This document shows, one piece after another, positions 45,736-56,900 of a stretch of 64,000 bases of DNA (its first letter is position 1; each line of letters starts with the position of its first letter). The notes beneath the pieces were generated by a model that was not told where the DNA came from, made no database searches, and saw only the letters and a list, made by a program, of their open reading frames with translations. The DNA lies in the NCBI GenBank assembly GCA_003255025.1, contig QANY01002235.1, forward strand, positions 960,260-1,024,259, written 5' to 3'. The DNA comes from Datisca glomerata (Eukaryota > Streptophyta > Magnoliopsida > Cucurbitales > Datiscaceae). A program made the translations under genes and the position numbers.

Positions 45736-46044
45736 TATCTACAACATTACCCTTTAAAAAAACCAAAAAGGAAAGAAGTCTGAAAAGAAGGAAGAAGTCT
45801 GGAAAAAAGGAAGAAGTTTGAAAAGGAAAAAAAGAAGTCTGAAAAGTATTCAACACTTAGAAAAATGAGGGGAAATGATGAAAAAAGGAAAAAGCTTGAA
45901 AATGCAGAGGAGGAAAATCTACTTAAGAAGGAATCAAGTAAAGTTGGTAAACAAAACATTTTTCATTGACTATGAGGCAAAATTACAATGAAAAATATAA
46001 GTAAAAGAGAATAATATAACAAGGAAAGAAAAAAAGAAAAAAGC

Positions 46045-47985
46045 CTAAACTACAACAACTTCAGGATCCTCCTCGGGGGGCCCCTCCTCTGAAGCAGGAA
46101 TAGGAACGACAGCGGACGGTGAGACCTGAGCAGGAGCATCTTCTGTTGAAGCATCCTTAGAGCCTTCAACTTCTAGAGTAAGAGGTTGTTTGGGACTACG
46201 ATTTTCCATTGCATCCATGTAGCCCATGCTATAGACTATAAGCTCTCTTTGCTCAAACAAAGCCTGGTACTTTGCATCAGAAGCCACTTCCCATTCAATG
46301 GTCGCATCTCTGGCTTTTTCAGCTTCAGCCCTAACCACCTCAGATTCAGCCAAGGCATTCTTTGAGGCTTCGAGGACTTCCACCAACTTTAGTATCGTGG
46401 GCCACTTCTCCAACGCTTTTTTAAGCTCAATCTCGCTGGCCACGAGCTGCTCCTTCTCGGCTTGAAGGTGATCATTTACGGTGTTAACCGATTATAGCTC
46501 TCTCTAGAGTTGGATCAAGGCTTAATCACACTGAGTATGAAAGTCTTAGAGAGCATTAAAACCTGGAAAAGATAGAAAAATATGCTAAGTAAGAAAATTA
46601 TAAAACTTCTGGGAAGAAGAGGAGAAAAAGAAAAACTTACCCGCATCAAGTCATGGCTTAGTCTGCTTAGAAGATCATCGATCGGAAGCCTCATCAAGAT
46701 GTCATTACCAGGATGAGATTAAATACCGTGAAGGATGATGTAAGAAGTTGATGGATCATTCAAAAAGTAGACCGTTTCCAGGATGGGAGCGTTAGAAAAA
46801 TGCCTTAACTTCCACGGAGCGGGTGGGGGAACAACAGTACCTCCAGACCCCGAGGCGTTTCCCGTAGTAGGAATGCTTGTAGTAGCATCAGGCACGATGG
46901 TAGGGAACAGACTTAGTAGCGACAGGAGCGACAGGCGCAAGCTCTGAATGGGAAGAGCTTAAGGTGTCAATATAGGTCCTTTTCTCAACGGGACCCAAAA
47001 ATTTGTTTCATAATATTTTGACCATTCTCATACTAGCTGCAGCTCGATCAAACAATTCCTGATGATCCGAAGAACTAGAGCTGGAGTGGTTGGAAACTGA
47101 ATGAAAAAAGGGGGTCGAGATTGATAAAGAACATGCTGGAACCGGAACAGTAGTAGGAGTTGAAGATGAAGACGAACCCGAAGTAGAAGTGGGAGTCGAA
47201 ACAGAATAAGGGTTGATGCCAAAGAGCACTTTCCAATACATTTCTTGTGCTCAGAGATGAAAAGCAGCAGTAAGCTTTGCCTTAGACTCTTTGGACATAT
47301 ATGGCTTCAGATTTTTCTTTTCTGTAGAAGAAGAAGGTAAAAAGAAATACACATCAGTCAAAAAATAAAGGAAAAGAATAAGCGAATAAATGAAAATAAA
47401 GGCAAGAACCGAAATTCTGAAAACTTACTAAAAATTACCCATTTTTTTAGAATTGTCCAGAGGCCATCACCGCCCTAATTCCCACTAATCAAAAGTGTGT
47501 CCCTCTCCCAACCCTTGTCTTCTCTTGGGATCTTTGTTATTAAACTTCCTCTCTTTTCAAATGGACGAGGGCCAAGATAATAAATATCAACTCAAAATTT
47601 AACTATGTAGCAATGGAAGAGTTTGTCTAGCCCTAAACCAAAATTGTACTTCTTATTCAAAGCATCTACACCAAGGAAGATCCTATAAGAGCTAGGAGTG
47701 AATTGAGAAGGAATTAAACCTACTACGTGAATGAAACGAGAAAGCAAAGGAGAAAATGGAAGCTTAAGACCTAAAGCTATAACAATGAGGCTAAGAGTGA
47801 TTTGGTAAGGAGGATTACATGAAATGCCTATAGACTAATTCTCTCCTAACGTGCATATAACATCTAGAGGGAAAGATTTTCAGTAGCGGGCCATGAACAG
47901 TCTAAACTCTTTAGGGCTCCTTACTAGGGGCACATGAATATTCCACTTCTCCACAATCAAAGAAAAGAAAGGAAGAAGAAAGAAG
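46045..47985 (-). pseudogene. Gypsy 2 antisense aORF with two introns
   Basis: On the minus strand the protein begins near 47,970 with IHVPLVRSPKEFRLFMARY. It continues as GLKLPFSPLLSRF and IPSQFTPSSYRIFLGVDALN. Intron 1 (97 bp) lies at 47,428-47,332 (GTAAGT...TTCTACAG), then KNLKPYMSKESKAKLTAA. A Ser/Thr/Pro-rich linker follows (47,222-46,840), then APWKLRHFSNAPILETVYF and IDDLLSRLSHDLMR. Intron 2 (78 bp) is at 46,640-46,563 (GTAAGT...TTTTCCAG). The coiled coil to 46,045 contains VYSMGYMDAMENRSP and an acidic Pro/Glu/Val tail. Stops in the first exon show decay. It is homologous throughout to the Gypsy 1 aORF. The family resembles plant putative gypsy-type transposon proteins; its job is unknown. 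Confidence 0.8.
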
Positions 47986-48046
47986 GAGGAAGAGAACTTC
48001 TGAGACAGAGAATTAAAAAGTGAAGAAAGGAAATGGGAATGGAAGC

Positions 48047-48055
48047 CTTATATAG
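48047..48055 (-). promoter_or_regulatory. TATA box of the Gypsy 2 antisense aORF
   Basis: TATATAAGG on the minus strand lies some 70-90 bp upstream of the aORF coding start. It is followed by pyrimidine-rich leader sequence, as in plant promoters. This suggests that the antisense gene has its own promoter rather than depending on LTR read-through. Confidence 0.55.
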
Positions 48056-48202
48056 GCAGCGGGTTTCAAAAGAAAATGTAAAGCAGTTTGCTGGAACGGG
48101 ACAATCGAGGGCTGAAATTAATGGAAATGTGAACGGCAAGACAAGAGATGAGAAGATGTGACTGTTGACAAGTAAATAGATGATACCTGGCGCGCTCATA
48201 AA

Positions 48203-48530
48203 ACATTCTTTGAACGGGAAGATGAAATTTTGCTCTGAAATTGCGCATGTAAAACATTCTCTGAACGGGAAGACGAAAGGTTGCTCTAGAATGGTGCATG
48301 TGAGACATTCTCTAAGCGGGAAGATGAATGGTTACTCTGAAATGGTGCATGTGAAACATTATATGAATGAGAAGACGAAAGGTTGTTGTGGAATGGTGCA
48401 TGTGTGATATTCTCTGAATAGGAAGATGAAATGTTGCTCTAAAATGGCACATGTAAAACATTCTCTGAATGGGAAGATGAAATGTTGTTCTGGAATGGCA
48501 CATGTGAGATATTCTCCTAACAGGAACTTA
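48203..48530. repeat. 51-bp tandem array upstream of the Gypsy 2 aORF
   Basis: About six and a half copies of a unit run ACATTCTCTGAACGGGAAGA, TGAAAGGTTGCTCTGAAATG, GTGCATGTGAA. Copies begin near 48,203, 48,254, 48,305, 48,356, 48,408, 48,458 and 48,509. Because 51 is divisible by three, long open frames appear on both strands; I take these as consequences of the repeat. The array lies between the aORF promoter and the 3' LTR. Confidence 0.9.
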
Positions 48531-48727
48531 AAGGTATGACAAAATCAGTGATTGTGCAGTATGCGGCATGGTCCTGAGAACGGGGTGATGAAGCGACTAA
48601 AAAATATGAAAAAGATCACCATAAATGATGCGCAAAAGGTGGAGAGTAATGATATGCAATGATCGCAAAAAACTTTAATATTGCAAATTAATTTCACTGT
48701 GTGATATTAAATGCAATAGGGGTAAAA

Positions 48728-49134
48728 TGAACAGGTAAAAATCTTCTAAGAAGTCACGTAAGCAAACATGATCAATTAGAAGCGGAAAGAATGGATTGCC
48801 ACCGTGACGAGTGGGAAAAGCCCACATGAACCATTGATCTATTTGTATCTCATCTAACGGTTCAGATTTGATTAGTTATTGACAAAGATAAACTAGGCTC
48901 AATCAGTTGCTAGATTAGATAAATTAAGTTTGATGTGATAAGCTTAATTTAGAAAGAATATTCTATTTATTCATCGGGTTTAAAGGGATTTAGCTGAATT
49001 TTGTAACCGATCAAGAGCCTATAAATAAAATATTCTATTTATTCAATACAAACTCAAACAGTTATATACGTGTTCTTGAAAATTCTCTCTTTCTCTTATT
49101 ATTCTTACTTTTTGATGTGAGAAATTTTTTCCTT
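48728..49134 (+). repeat. Gypsy 2 3' LTR
   Basis: 407 bp, colinear with the 5' LTR (TGAACAGGTAAAAATC start, CCGATCAAGAGCCTATAAAT at 49,007-49,026). It has many base differences, a shorter CT run and a small rearrangement after the TATA box (a TATTCTATTTATTCA copy). The visible divergence from the 5' LTR implies an old insertion. Confidence 0.85.
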
Positions 49135-49221
49135 GTATAATTCATGAACAAATAAAATATGGTATTTGATAGATACTAATAACTTGTCATCATAAATTTC
49201 TAATTGAAAATGATAAGTGAG

Positions 49222-49528
49222 AGATTTTGAGAGGAAAATTGCACATTGACTAATATATTTACTATCATAAAATTAAAAGAAGTCTGTTACTTTTGACACT
49301 AGAAATAATATTGTGTAAGTATGGTTATTCTACACCACAAAATCTGTATGCTATGTGAGCTGTTATTTTTATAGATTTTGAGAGGAAAATTGTACATTGA
49401 CTAATATGTTTACTATCATAAAATTAAAAGAAGTCTGTTACTTTTGACACTGGAAAAAATATTATGTAAGTATGGTTATTCTACACTACAAAATCTGTAT
49501 GATCTGTGAGCTGTTATTTTTATAGATT
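49222..49528. repeat. 151-bp tandem duplication
   Basis: Two near-identical copies (49,222-49,372 and 49,373-49,523) begin AGATTTTGAGAGGAAAATTG and end TGTTATTTTTATAG. Few differences separate them, so the duplication is fairly young. A (TA)n run with one undetermined base (49,560) follows at about 49,545-49,570. Confidence 0.9.
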
Positions 49529-49570
49529 CATACATTTAATCATAGTTATATATATATATNTATATATATT

Positions 49571-50040
49571 AATCATTGACATCATGAATTAGCAACTGCA
49601 TCCAATCTCTAAATATATCTCAATTGTTTCGAACTCTCTCTTTTTGGAAAAATATTTACAAAATCTCCATGAATAGAATCAAACCTTATTCCATGGTATT
49701 TACCGAAAGTATACTTACGAAGTTGTTTCAACTTATTGATTGACACTAACCCTAGATCTCTGCCTGTGATAAATGAATCAATATTTTCCATTCGACTCCA
49801 TCATGAACTAGTTTCATCAACTTAGTGTACAAAGACTATAGTAATTTATAGGGATGAGGATCCTCTCCAGTTGGTATCCAACTGTAGAGAGAAAGTTCAA
49901 TCTCAACCGTCTAAAAAGATTTGAACGACTGTGATAAAAAATACAAAAAAATATAATTTTTTTTTTATTTTTTTAAATAAAATTTTACGCGATCTAAATC
50001 AATAAGATCTGATTTCAGATCCTAGTTAGTTAATAAGCGT
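49571..50040. other. Intergenic stretch, no gene seen
   Basis: AT-rich sequence with a T-run near 49,960. The stop-poor minus-strand stretch at 49,791-49,609 has no recognisable domain. Confidence 0.4.
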
Positions 50041-50189
50041 TTAATATGCGTATTTTCGGTGTTTTTCGTTTTTTGGCGTTTTCCATTTTTTACTGAAAGA
50101 TACGGAAATCGTATTAAACGCATATACTAAAATGGCCAAAATCCCCAATTTCCCCATTCTTTGCGAAAGGTCCTGCTCGGCGCTGCTCC

Positions 50190-51740
50190 TGCACTCCTAT
50201 TATGTCAAATTCTTGGACAGACATAAGAAGGTGGTCGTGGGTTAATGTTATCGCTAGCTCACCGTTAGGTGCTATTTTTTTTTTGAAATTGTTTGAATGT
50301 TCACAGGAGAGATTGACTGATGAGTATCTTGATAACATTCTTTCTTCTGTCATTGATGAAATTGGCCATGATCATGTTGTGCAAATAGTTACTGATAATG
50401 CCTCAAATTATGAGTCTGCTGGTTGCATGCTAATGGGAAAATATCCTTGATTATACAGGACTAAATGTGCAGCTCATGGTCTTAATTTCTTATTGAAAGA
50501 TCATTAAAATCAAATTGAATGGGTGAAAAGTGTGATTGATGATGCGAAAAAAACAGTAGATTACATGTATAAGCATCATATGGTATTGCAATTGATGAGG
50601 AAATATACATATGACAGGGAGTTAAAATTTTCGTGTAAGACTAGATTTGCTTCGAACTTTTTGATGCTTCAATCAATAATTTATCGTGAAAACAATTTGA
50701 GATTTTTGGTTGCATCTTCTGAATGGAGGGGATTTGAATTTTACTAAGACTGCATATGCTAAGTTAGTGACTTCAATAATTCAGAATGAGTCTTTCTGGG
50801 TAGATGCGAAAGATTATGTGAATGATGTTGAGCCTCTGGTGAAATTTCTTCGATTAGTAGATGGTGAGGGATCTACAACGGGATATTTATATGATGCTAT
50901 GGAAAGGGCACGAGAAGTGCTTGATCAATATTGTGTAAAAGATCATTCTCGTTATTCTCTTATAATGAAAATATTTGAGCAGAGAAGAGAGAAGAACATT
51001 CTCCATAAGGTACATGCTACTGCTGCACTTCTTAATCCAGCTTATATGGTTAGTGAGAATTGAAAGAAGACAACATTGATATTAGAGAAGGGGTTGAATA
51101 TCTTGTTCAACAGTTAGGCTCTTTAGATGAAAGAGATCAGCTGGTAACTGAACTAGTTAAATATCGTTTAAAGTTTCTGCCCTTGTTCAACTGTACAGCC
51201 ACTGCTATAATAAATACTAGTCACCCTCGTAAGTGTTCCTTCGTTTTGAATTAGATTTCCATATGTTTTATGTTGATTTCATTCCTAATGTAAATAGTTG
51301 TATTTATAGGTATTTGGTGGCAGCTTAATGGTTCAATATTCCCTGTATTGCAAAAGATTGCGATTAGAATTTTGAGTCAACCGTGTAGCTCGTCAGCTTG
51401 TGAAAAAAATTGGAGTGCATGGGAAGCAGCCCAAATGAAAAAGAGAAATAGATCGGCACCGGCAATGTTGGATGATTTGGTGTACGTGAGAATGAACTCT
51501 TTGATGATGACAATGTATAAGGATCGTGAAGTGCTGAATATGATGCCTATTGATCTTTCTAAGATCAATCCATTTGCTAAAGAAGGATTTGAAGAAGAAA
51601 CAAAATGTTTTTTTTAAGAAGAACCAATTGCTTTAGATGACATGAGCTTGTGCAACTGGTCTGACCTATTTCGTACCTCAAACGAATCTTGTTTTGATGA
51701 AACTTTACCACCCGGCGATCTCAGTATTTGATAGTTTTTA
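50190..51740 (+). pseudogene. hAT-type transposase pseudogene (DUF659 and dimerisation domain)
   Basis: The frame opens with MSNSWTDIRRWSWVNVIASS and VVQIVTDNASNYESAG (50,202-50,447). This is the DUF659 part, with the VTDNASN strand of the hAT RNase H-like fold. Then come CAAHGLNF and KSVIDDAKKTVDYMYKH, RFASNFLMLQSI, a frameshift at about 50,720, and FWVDAKDYVNDVEPLVKFLR through 51,063. At 51,300-51,617 lies the C-terminal dimerisation domain (WWQLNGSIFPVLQK, AIRILSQPCSSSACEKNWSA, KKRNRSAP, DLVYVRMN). The N-terminal BED zinc finger is missing, and there are about five stops or shifts. It was a cut-and-paste transposase and is now inactive. A domesticated role is unlikely given the breaks. Confidence 0.9.
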
Positions 51741-52030
51741 TTAATTCAATTAGTTTTTATGGATTGAATATTTTAGATTAATAACTATATTTCATATGAA
51801 TAGAATACTATTAATTGATCAATATATTTTGGTTTATGAAAATGTTTAAGAAATTTGTAGAATGATATTTTTTGTCGTATTCATAATATATTGTTATATT
51901 AATATTTATTTATAAATTTTAAAGCCGTTTAGTACCGAATTTTTAAAAAGAAAACGTATGATACTCGTTTAAAACTCGTATCCGAATTTTTACGTATCAC
52001 GTATTATTGATCAAATTTTAGCCGAAGATT
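51741..52030. other. Probable 3' terminal region of the hAT element
   Basis: Several CGTAT/ATACG words cluster at 51,954-52,005, mirrored by similar words at 50,050-50,125 on the other side of the transposase. hAT transposases bind repeated subterminal motifs, so these may be remains of the element ends. I cannot fix terminal inverted repeats or the 8-bp target duplication. Confidence 0.4.
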
Positions 52031-53896
52031 TGATCGTTAAATTCTCAAATTATACATGTATAATAATACTCAACATTTTTACCGTTCCTGAATTAACTAA
52101 CTATGTTTCATATCACAAAATTATAGTCTCTGCCGTTAATTTTCAACCACATAGAATCATAATTCAATTTACAGTGCACCTGTTAAAAGAGATGTGAGGG
52201 GAGCGTGGAGTTGTTGTGGCAATAATTACTCGAAAATAGACCCAGCTCTGAAAGGCATAGCACCTCTTATCCTCTGTCATCATCTCTACCTACCGCAACC
52301 ACCATAGTTTTTCCCCCAATTCATCTTTTATTATTTTAAAACTGTTAAAATTATTTCTCAAGTCTATTAGTGACCAACCCTAGCACCTTTCTGTTGTTGA
52401 TCAATGGCGGGCCACACTGATTGGTTGCTGCTCAAAAACTTATGGGTTGATGATATAGCTCAAAATACTCAAGTTTCCACAGATAACATACCGTGAGAGG
52501 CACAAGGCCAAAAGTTGTATAGAAGGGGCTAAAAAAAATTCAAAGTTTATGTTATTTGATTATGATGATAATAATAAAAAATTAATTTTAAAAATTCAAA
52601 TGAGATAAATAGTAATTTGGTTATTTTTTAATTTTGTAGGATACAAATAGTATAAAATTTAGAAATTTCATAAACTTGAAAAGGATAAATAATATATAAT
52701 AATATATTAGTTGAAAATTTTAGACAAAGTTATACATTAATATATCTTTATCATTGATTATAGAACGGTTGAAATTATAGCAGTTTATTAGTATTTTGAG
52801 GAAAAATAATAAATGTTTCTTGAAAATTAATTGGACCACTAAAGTTTGTGGTCATTGTTTTTGGTCTCTGAATTTATAGATCGTTAGAAATTATCATTCT
52901 TCATGAACTTCATAGTTTTCATTATCCACATGATCTGTTCTTGGTCTACTTATATAGAACGAAGTCAATTTCTAAGAAGTAAGATATAAGATTAGGTGTG
53001 AGATTTAATCAACTGCGTCAATTAATTTTATCAACTGACAAAGTAATTGACTAAATTTTATTGATCAAATGATGTATCAAATCATTTATAAATTAATATC
53101 TTCATCATTATTTAATTATTTTAAAATATCAATTAATAAATAATTAATATATCACAGTTGTACAAAATTACTCAATAAACAATTAATGTACATTGAAAAA
53201 ACTCATTTTCCCTGAGCGACCATATCTTTTTTTTTTTTTAAACCATCGCGAGGTCCGCGACCATATCTAAAATGACGCAAAAGCAGGACTTTTCCTTAAC
53301 AAAGTTTTACAAGTTTGCCACTGCTTTTGAGCTGTTACTAGATCTACGTGGATTTACCAAACAGCACAGAGTTCGCCGATAAACTAGACTGGGGATAAGA
53401 AAATGACAATTGTAACCTTCTTTTAGGTGATGATAAGGGAATATTCAAATATGATGTCTTAGTCAGAACAGTAAATCTGTTTACTAATTAGTATCTAATT
53501 AAACTAATTAGACACTTAATTTTTACAGTAAGCTCTTGATAGTTGATACTTGTCCAAAGCCCAGAAAAGGTTAAATCTTTAATCCCTCTAACTGTTCTGT
53601 TCGAACTTTTTTTTTTATATATACAATCCGTATAATCCATTTTAGATTGATCAAATCTCTTTCTGTTCAATTTCAAGTTCAGTAGCAAAATAAATATTCG
53701 TTTACATATCATTTTTAACTAGCGAGTTCACAGAATTTATCAAATAAATTATCCCAATTAATCTTCCCCTGTGATGTGGGAGGAGAATCACTTTCCTTAC
53801 AAAACCAACCATTACCGCGGCTGGATTGTGGATATCCCCATTAAATATGCATTTCTTTTCTCCGATTAATTAACAAAGTTCACGATTCACTCTTCG
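52031..53896. other. Intergenic region containing the MED33 promoter
   Basis: About 1.9 kb lies between the hAT relic and MED33. It is AT-rich without coding signal. The transcription start is not determinable; an ATTAAATATGCAT stretch at about 53,840-53,852 is a weak TATA candidate. The GC-richer stretch at 52,160-52,320 is unassigned. Confidence 0.4.
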
Positions 53897-53908
53897 ATGT
53901 ACCATTGA
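53897..53908 (+). promoter_or_regulatory. Possible 3-codon upstream open frame of MED33
   Basis: ATG TAC CAT TGA ends 14 bases before the MED33 start codon. If the transcript includes it, ribosomes would have to pass or reinitiate from it. The transcript start is unknown, so this is only a possibility. Confidence 0.35.
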
Positions 53909-53922
53909 GTGACTTCACCAAT

Positions 53923-56900
53923 ATGGGTGAAACAGCGGCGGGAGTTGGGTTGGAAATGTCGGTATCTATGCAGAGTAGCTTCTGGGACCGTGTTGCAGAG
54001 CTAACAATGGCGGCGCAGCAAAAGGGCAGTGATCCTCTGCTTTGGGCAATACAGTTGTCTTCGAATTTGCACTCGGCGGGAGTGGGTGTGCCGTCAGAGG
54101 AACTAGCCGATATGTTGGTTTCGTACATTTGTTGGGAAAACAACGTGCCCATCTTGTGGAAGTTCCTGGAGAAGGCTTTGATGTTGAAGATCGTTCCCTC
54201 AATGCTCGTTCTTGCTCTTCTTTCTACCAGGTCTTTCTCTCTGATTAGTTGTTCCTGTTTCTACCAGCTCTTTTCGGTGAATTTCGGTATTGCTCGTTTA
54301 CTTCTTCTTTTGTTTTTCTCTTAATTTGAAGTGAGTGTGTCGTGGATATTCATTATTCATTGTTGGGTGATGAAGATACCGGGTGACCTTCTTTCCATCT
54401 CTGTTTATTAGAACTGTTTGTAATTTCTGAGGAACTTTGCCAAAGAAAGTCATAACTAAAGTTCGTAGACATTGTTGTTTGCCTTGAGTTGTGATAATTG
54501 AAAATTTCGCAAACTCGGCACATTCGCTCGCGATTTCAACACGAGTGGTCTCGACTTCTGGCTATTGATGGGTTATATATCATGAAAGCTTCTTTTTCGT
54601 TTCTTTTTCCACAAAATGTTGTTGACAAGAGTATATTTGAAAGAGATCGTTTTGGCCATTCTTTTCAGTTAGAGCAAATTCTTAAGACCCATCAACGTGG
54701 ATAATCTGAAAAAGAAGAGGGTTTCAATTGGTTAACAGATGTTATATGTGCGACCTCGCGCAAAGGAGGATAACAACCACTTGTTCTTGAATTGCTCTTT
54801 GGCTTTCCGTTTGTGGGTTACCATCCTTAATTAGTTGGATATCTCTAGGGAAATGGTCTGTTAGAGAAAAGACTTTGGAGAATTATCTTTTCATTCATTT
54901 TTTGGTAGGTCTGGCATGAGAGAAACAACAGAGTTTTTGAGGGACTTGAAGCTCCTTTTGCTTTTGTTTTCAGTTCCTTTGTTCTTTCCTATAAAGATTG
55001 GATGTTTTCTCTAGATCCACATCTTGAACTTGAGTCCTTTTTGACAATTGGACTCCTTTCTATTGATTTCCCTTTTGTACATCCATTAGGGGTTTACTGT
55101 TGTTAATAAAAACATATATTTACGATCATAGAAAAAAAACCGCTCAAGAGAAACTGGGCATTAAGCTTCTTACATTTTATGTCACATATGCAGAATGAAG
55201 CTATGATATACTACTATGTTTTAATTGAGCTCGGTTCAGTTGTGTTTTCATCATCCTTCTCTTTCAAGGATTTCAAATTATTCTTGCTGCAGCAGCAATA
55301 GTATGCTTCTATGTAAACAATCACATGAAACTTTGAATTCATGGACTAATCTGGCCTATGTTAATAAGGAAAGTTATAACTTGGGGGATAGAGAATCTGT
55401 GGCAATTTGAATTTTTTACATAAACTGCGTAGCATCCATGTAGTGCATTTCGGTTCTAAGCTGATGTTGATGTTGAAATGGAATAGTTTTCAATAATATA
55501 GATGTTGAGCAAGTTTCACTGGTGTACGTGGTGGCTGCCTTGATCCTTATCCAGCATTCACCACCCATCATGCCAAGTGATAAGACTTGATAGGCACACT
55601 TGCTTGGGATTGGGAGTGACTTGGAGGCTGCACATGATAGGATTTGGATGAGGCTGCACCATGTCTAAAAGAATATCCCATCCCCAACATGGCCACACCA
55701 GGAGCTATAGGGGTGCCTCCTCCCCGCTTTGGAGAGAGACCTAGATACTAGAAGCCTCTTAGTGTGCCTTGATTAGTGTTACCTATCCGTTTCACCGACA
55801 TGGCCCATTTCCTAGCTCGCCCTAGTGTCGTGGTTGACGTGCTCAGCCCTTGGTGTGCCCATGACAGTTGGCGCACGTGAGATTCTCTTTTGTCCACCTC
55901 ACATGATTATTGAGGTGGTTATGATTGGTTATAGGTCCCATTTTTTGGACCCATATAAATAATTCTCCTCCTACCACATTTCGAGAATTCAGACACTCAT
56001 TCCACACATAGACACCATACTTGAGCTCTTCCTGCGTTGAAGAGCTCCTCCCTTAGAGCATTTGTCACTGCCTAAGACCGACTGAGGTGCTCATCCTTTC
56101 ACCCCAGGTCCTTTCTCCACGTTCTCAGGCAACCTCCTTGACTAGACTTACCTCCCTGAACCACCCCCTTCACTACTTAACCATGTACAACTAGGTTATT
56201 GCACTCATCAACTTTAAATCCTCATTTCCGTACTCGAGTCTCAGAGATACAATTATTTTATGTTTCATTGTAACACTTTTAGTAGCTCCCTTTTTTGCAT
56301 TGTAAAATGGCTGATTAATATGCATGTCACTGTAGTTTAATTAGAGAAACTGTTAATCAATTTATCCGATCATTTTTCAATGTTTTTGTTCATCTCATAT
56401 GTATGTTCTTTTGTCACATTTTACTTTTCTACAGGGTTATTCCAAGACGACAATCCCAGCCGGCAGCATATAGGCTCTATCTGGAACTCCTTAAGCAGCA
56501 CGCTTTTTCATTAAGATCACAAATTAACGGGCCAAACTATAATACGTGGGTATATGAATATAAAACAATAGTTCAAATAGCTTGATTACTTTGCTTTTGA
56601 ATGACATTTTGCCTCTGCATGTTGCCTTATGACTGAAAAAGCTTATTGATTTTTTATAAGTACTGATTCTTGCACCTAGTATGGAATACATAGACGGTAT
56701 TTGGAGTCAGAGCTCTCTTGCGATCCTTTGGTTGGGATAGATTTGATCTCTTCCATTACATCTGAAGAAATGAATACAACCTTTTCATTTAAATCAAGTA
56801 ATATAGCGTCAATTATTTATGACGCACCTTCACTCCAATGATAATCTTCATTGATTTTAAACTAGTGTTTCCTGTAAGAGTCATCAATATTGTACTCCAA

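Larger units (their letters stand above)
40646..49139 (+). mobile_element. Gypsy 2: Ty3/gypsy element (Tat/Ogre-like layout) with antisense aORF
   Basis: LTRs lie at 40,651-41,078 and 48,728-49,134 and are flanked by the pentamer GTATA on both sides (40,646-40,650 and 49,135-49,139). The order is: 5' LTR, gag, protease, RNase H, integrase, tandem array, antisense aORF, 51-bp array, 3' LTR. Reverse transcriptase is missing: the pre-RT linker (near 43,250) passes straight into RNase H sequence (near 43,300). It is not nested with other elements and its arms are colinear, so it serves as the reference for interpreting Gypsy 1. Confidence 0.9.

Noticed and set aside
48180..48407. Open frame encoding a 17-residue repeat protein, with a counterpart on the opposite strand
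   Set aside because: The 51-bp unit is a multiple of three, so open frames on both strands follow from the repeat. There is no conserved domain and no initiation context.
50190..51740. Domesticated hAT host gene
   Set aside because: The BED domain is missing and several stops and frameshifts break the conserved domains, so an active host gene is not supported.
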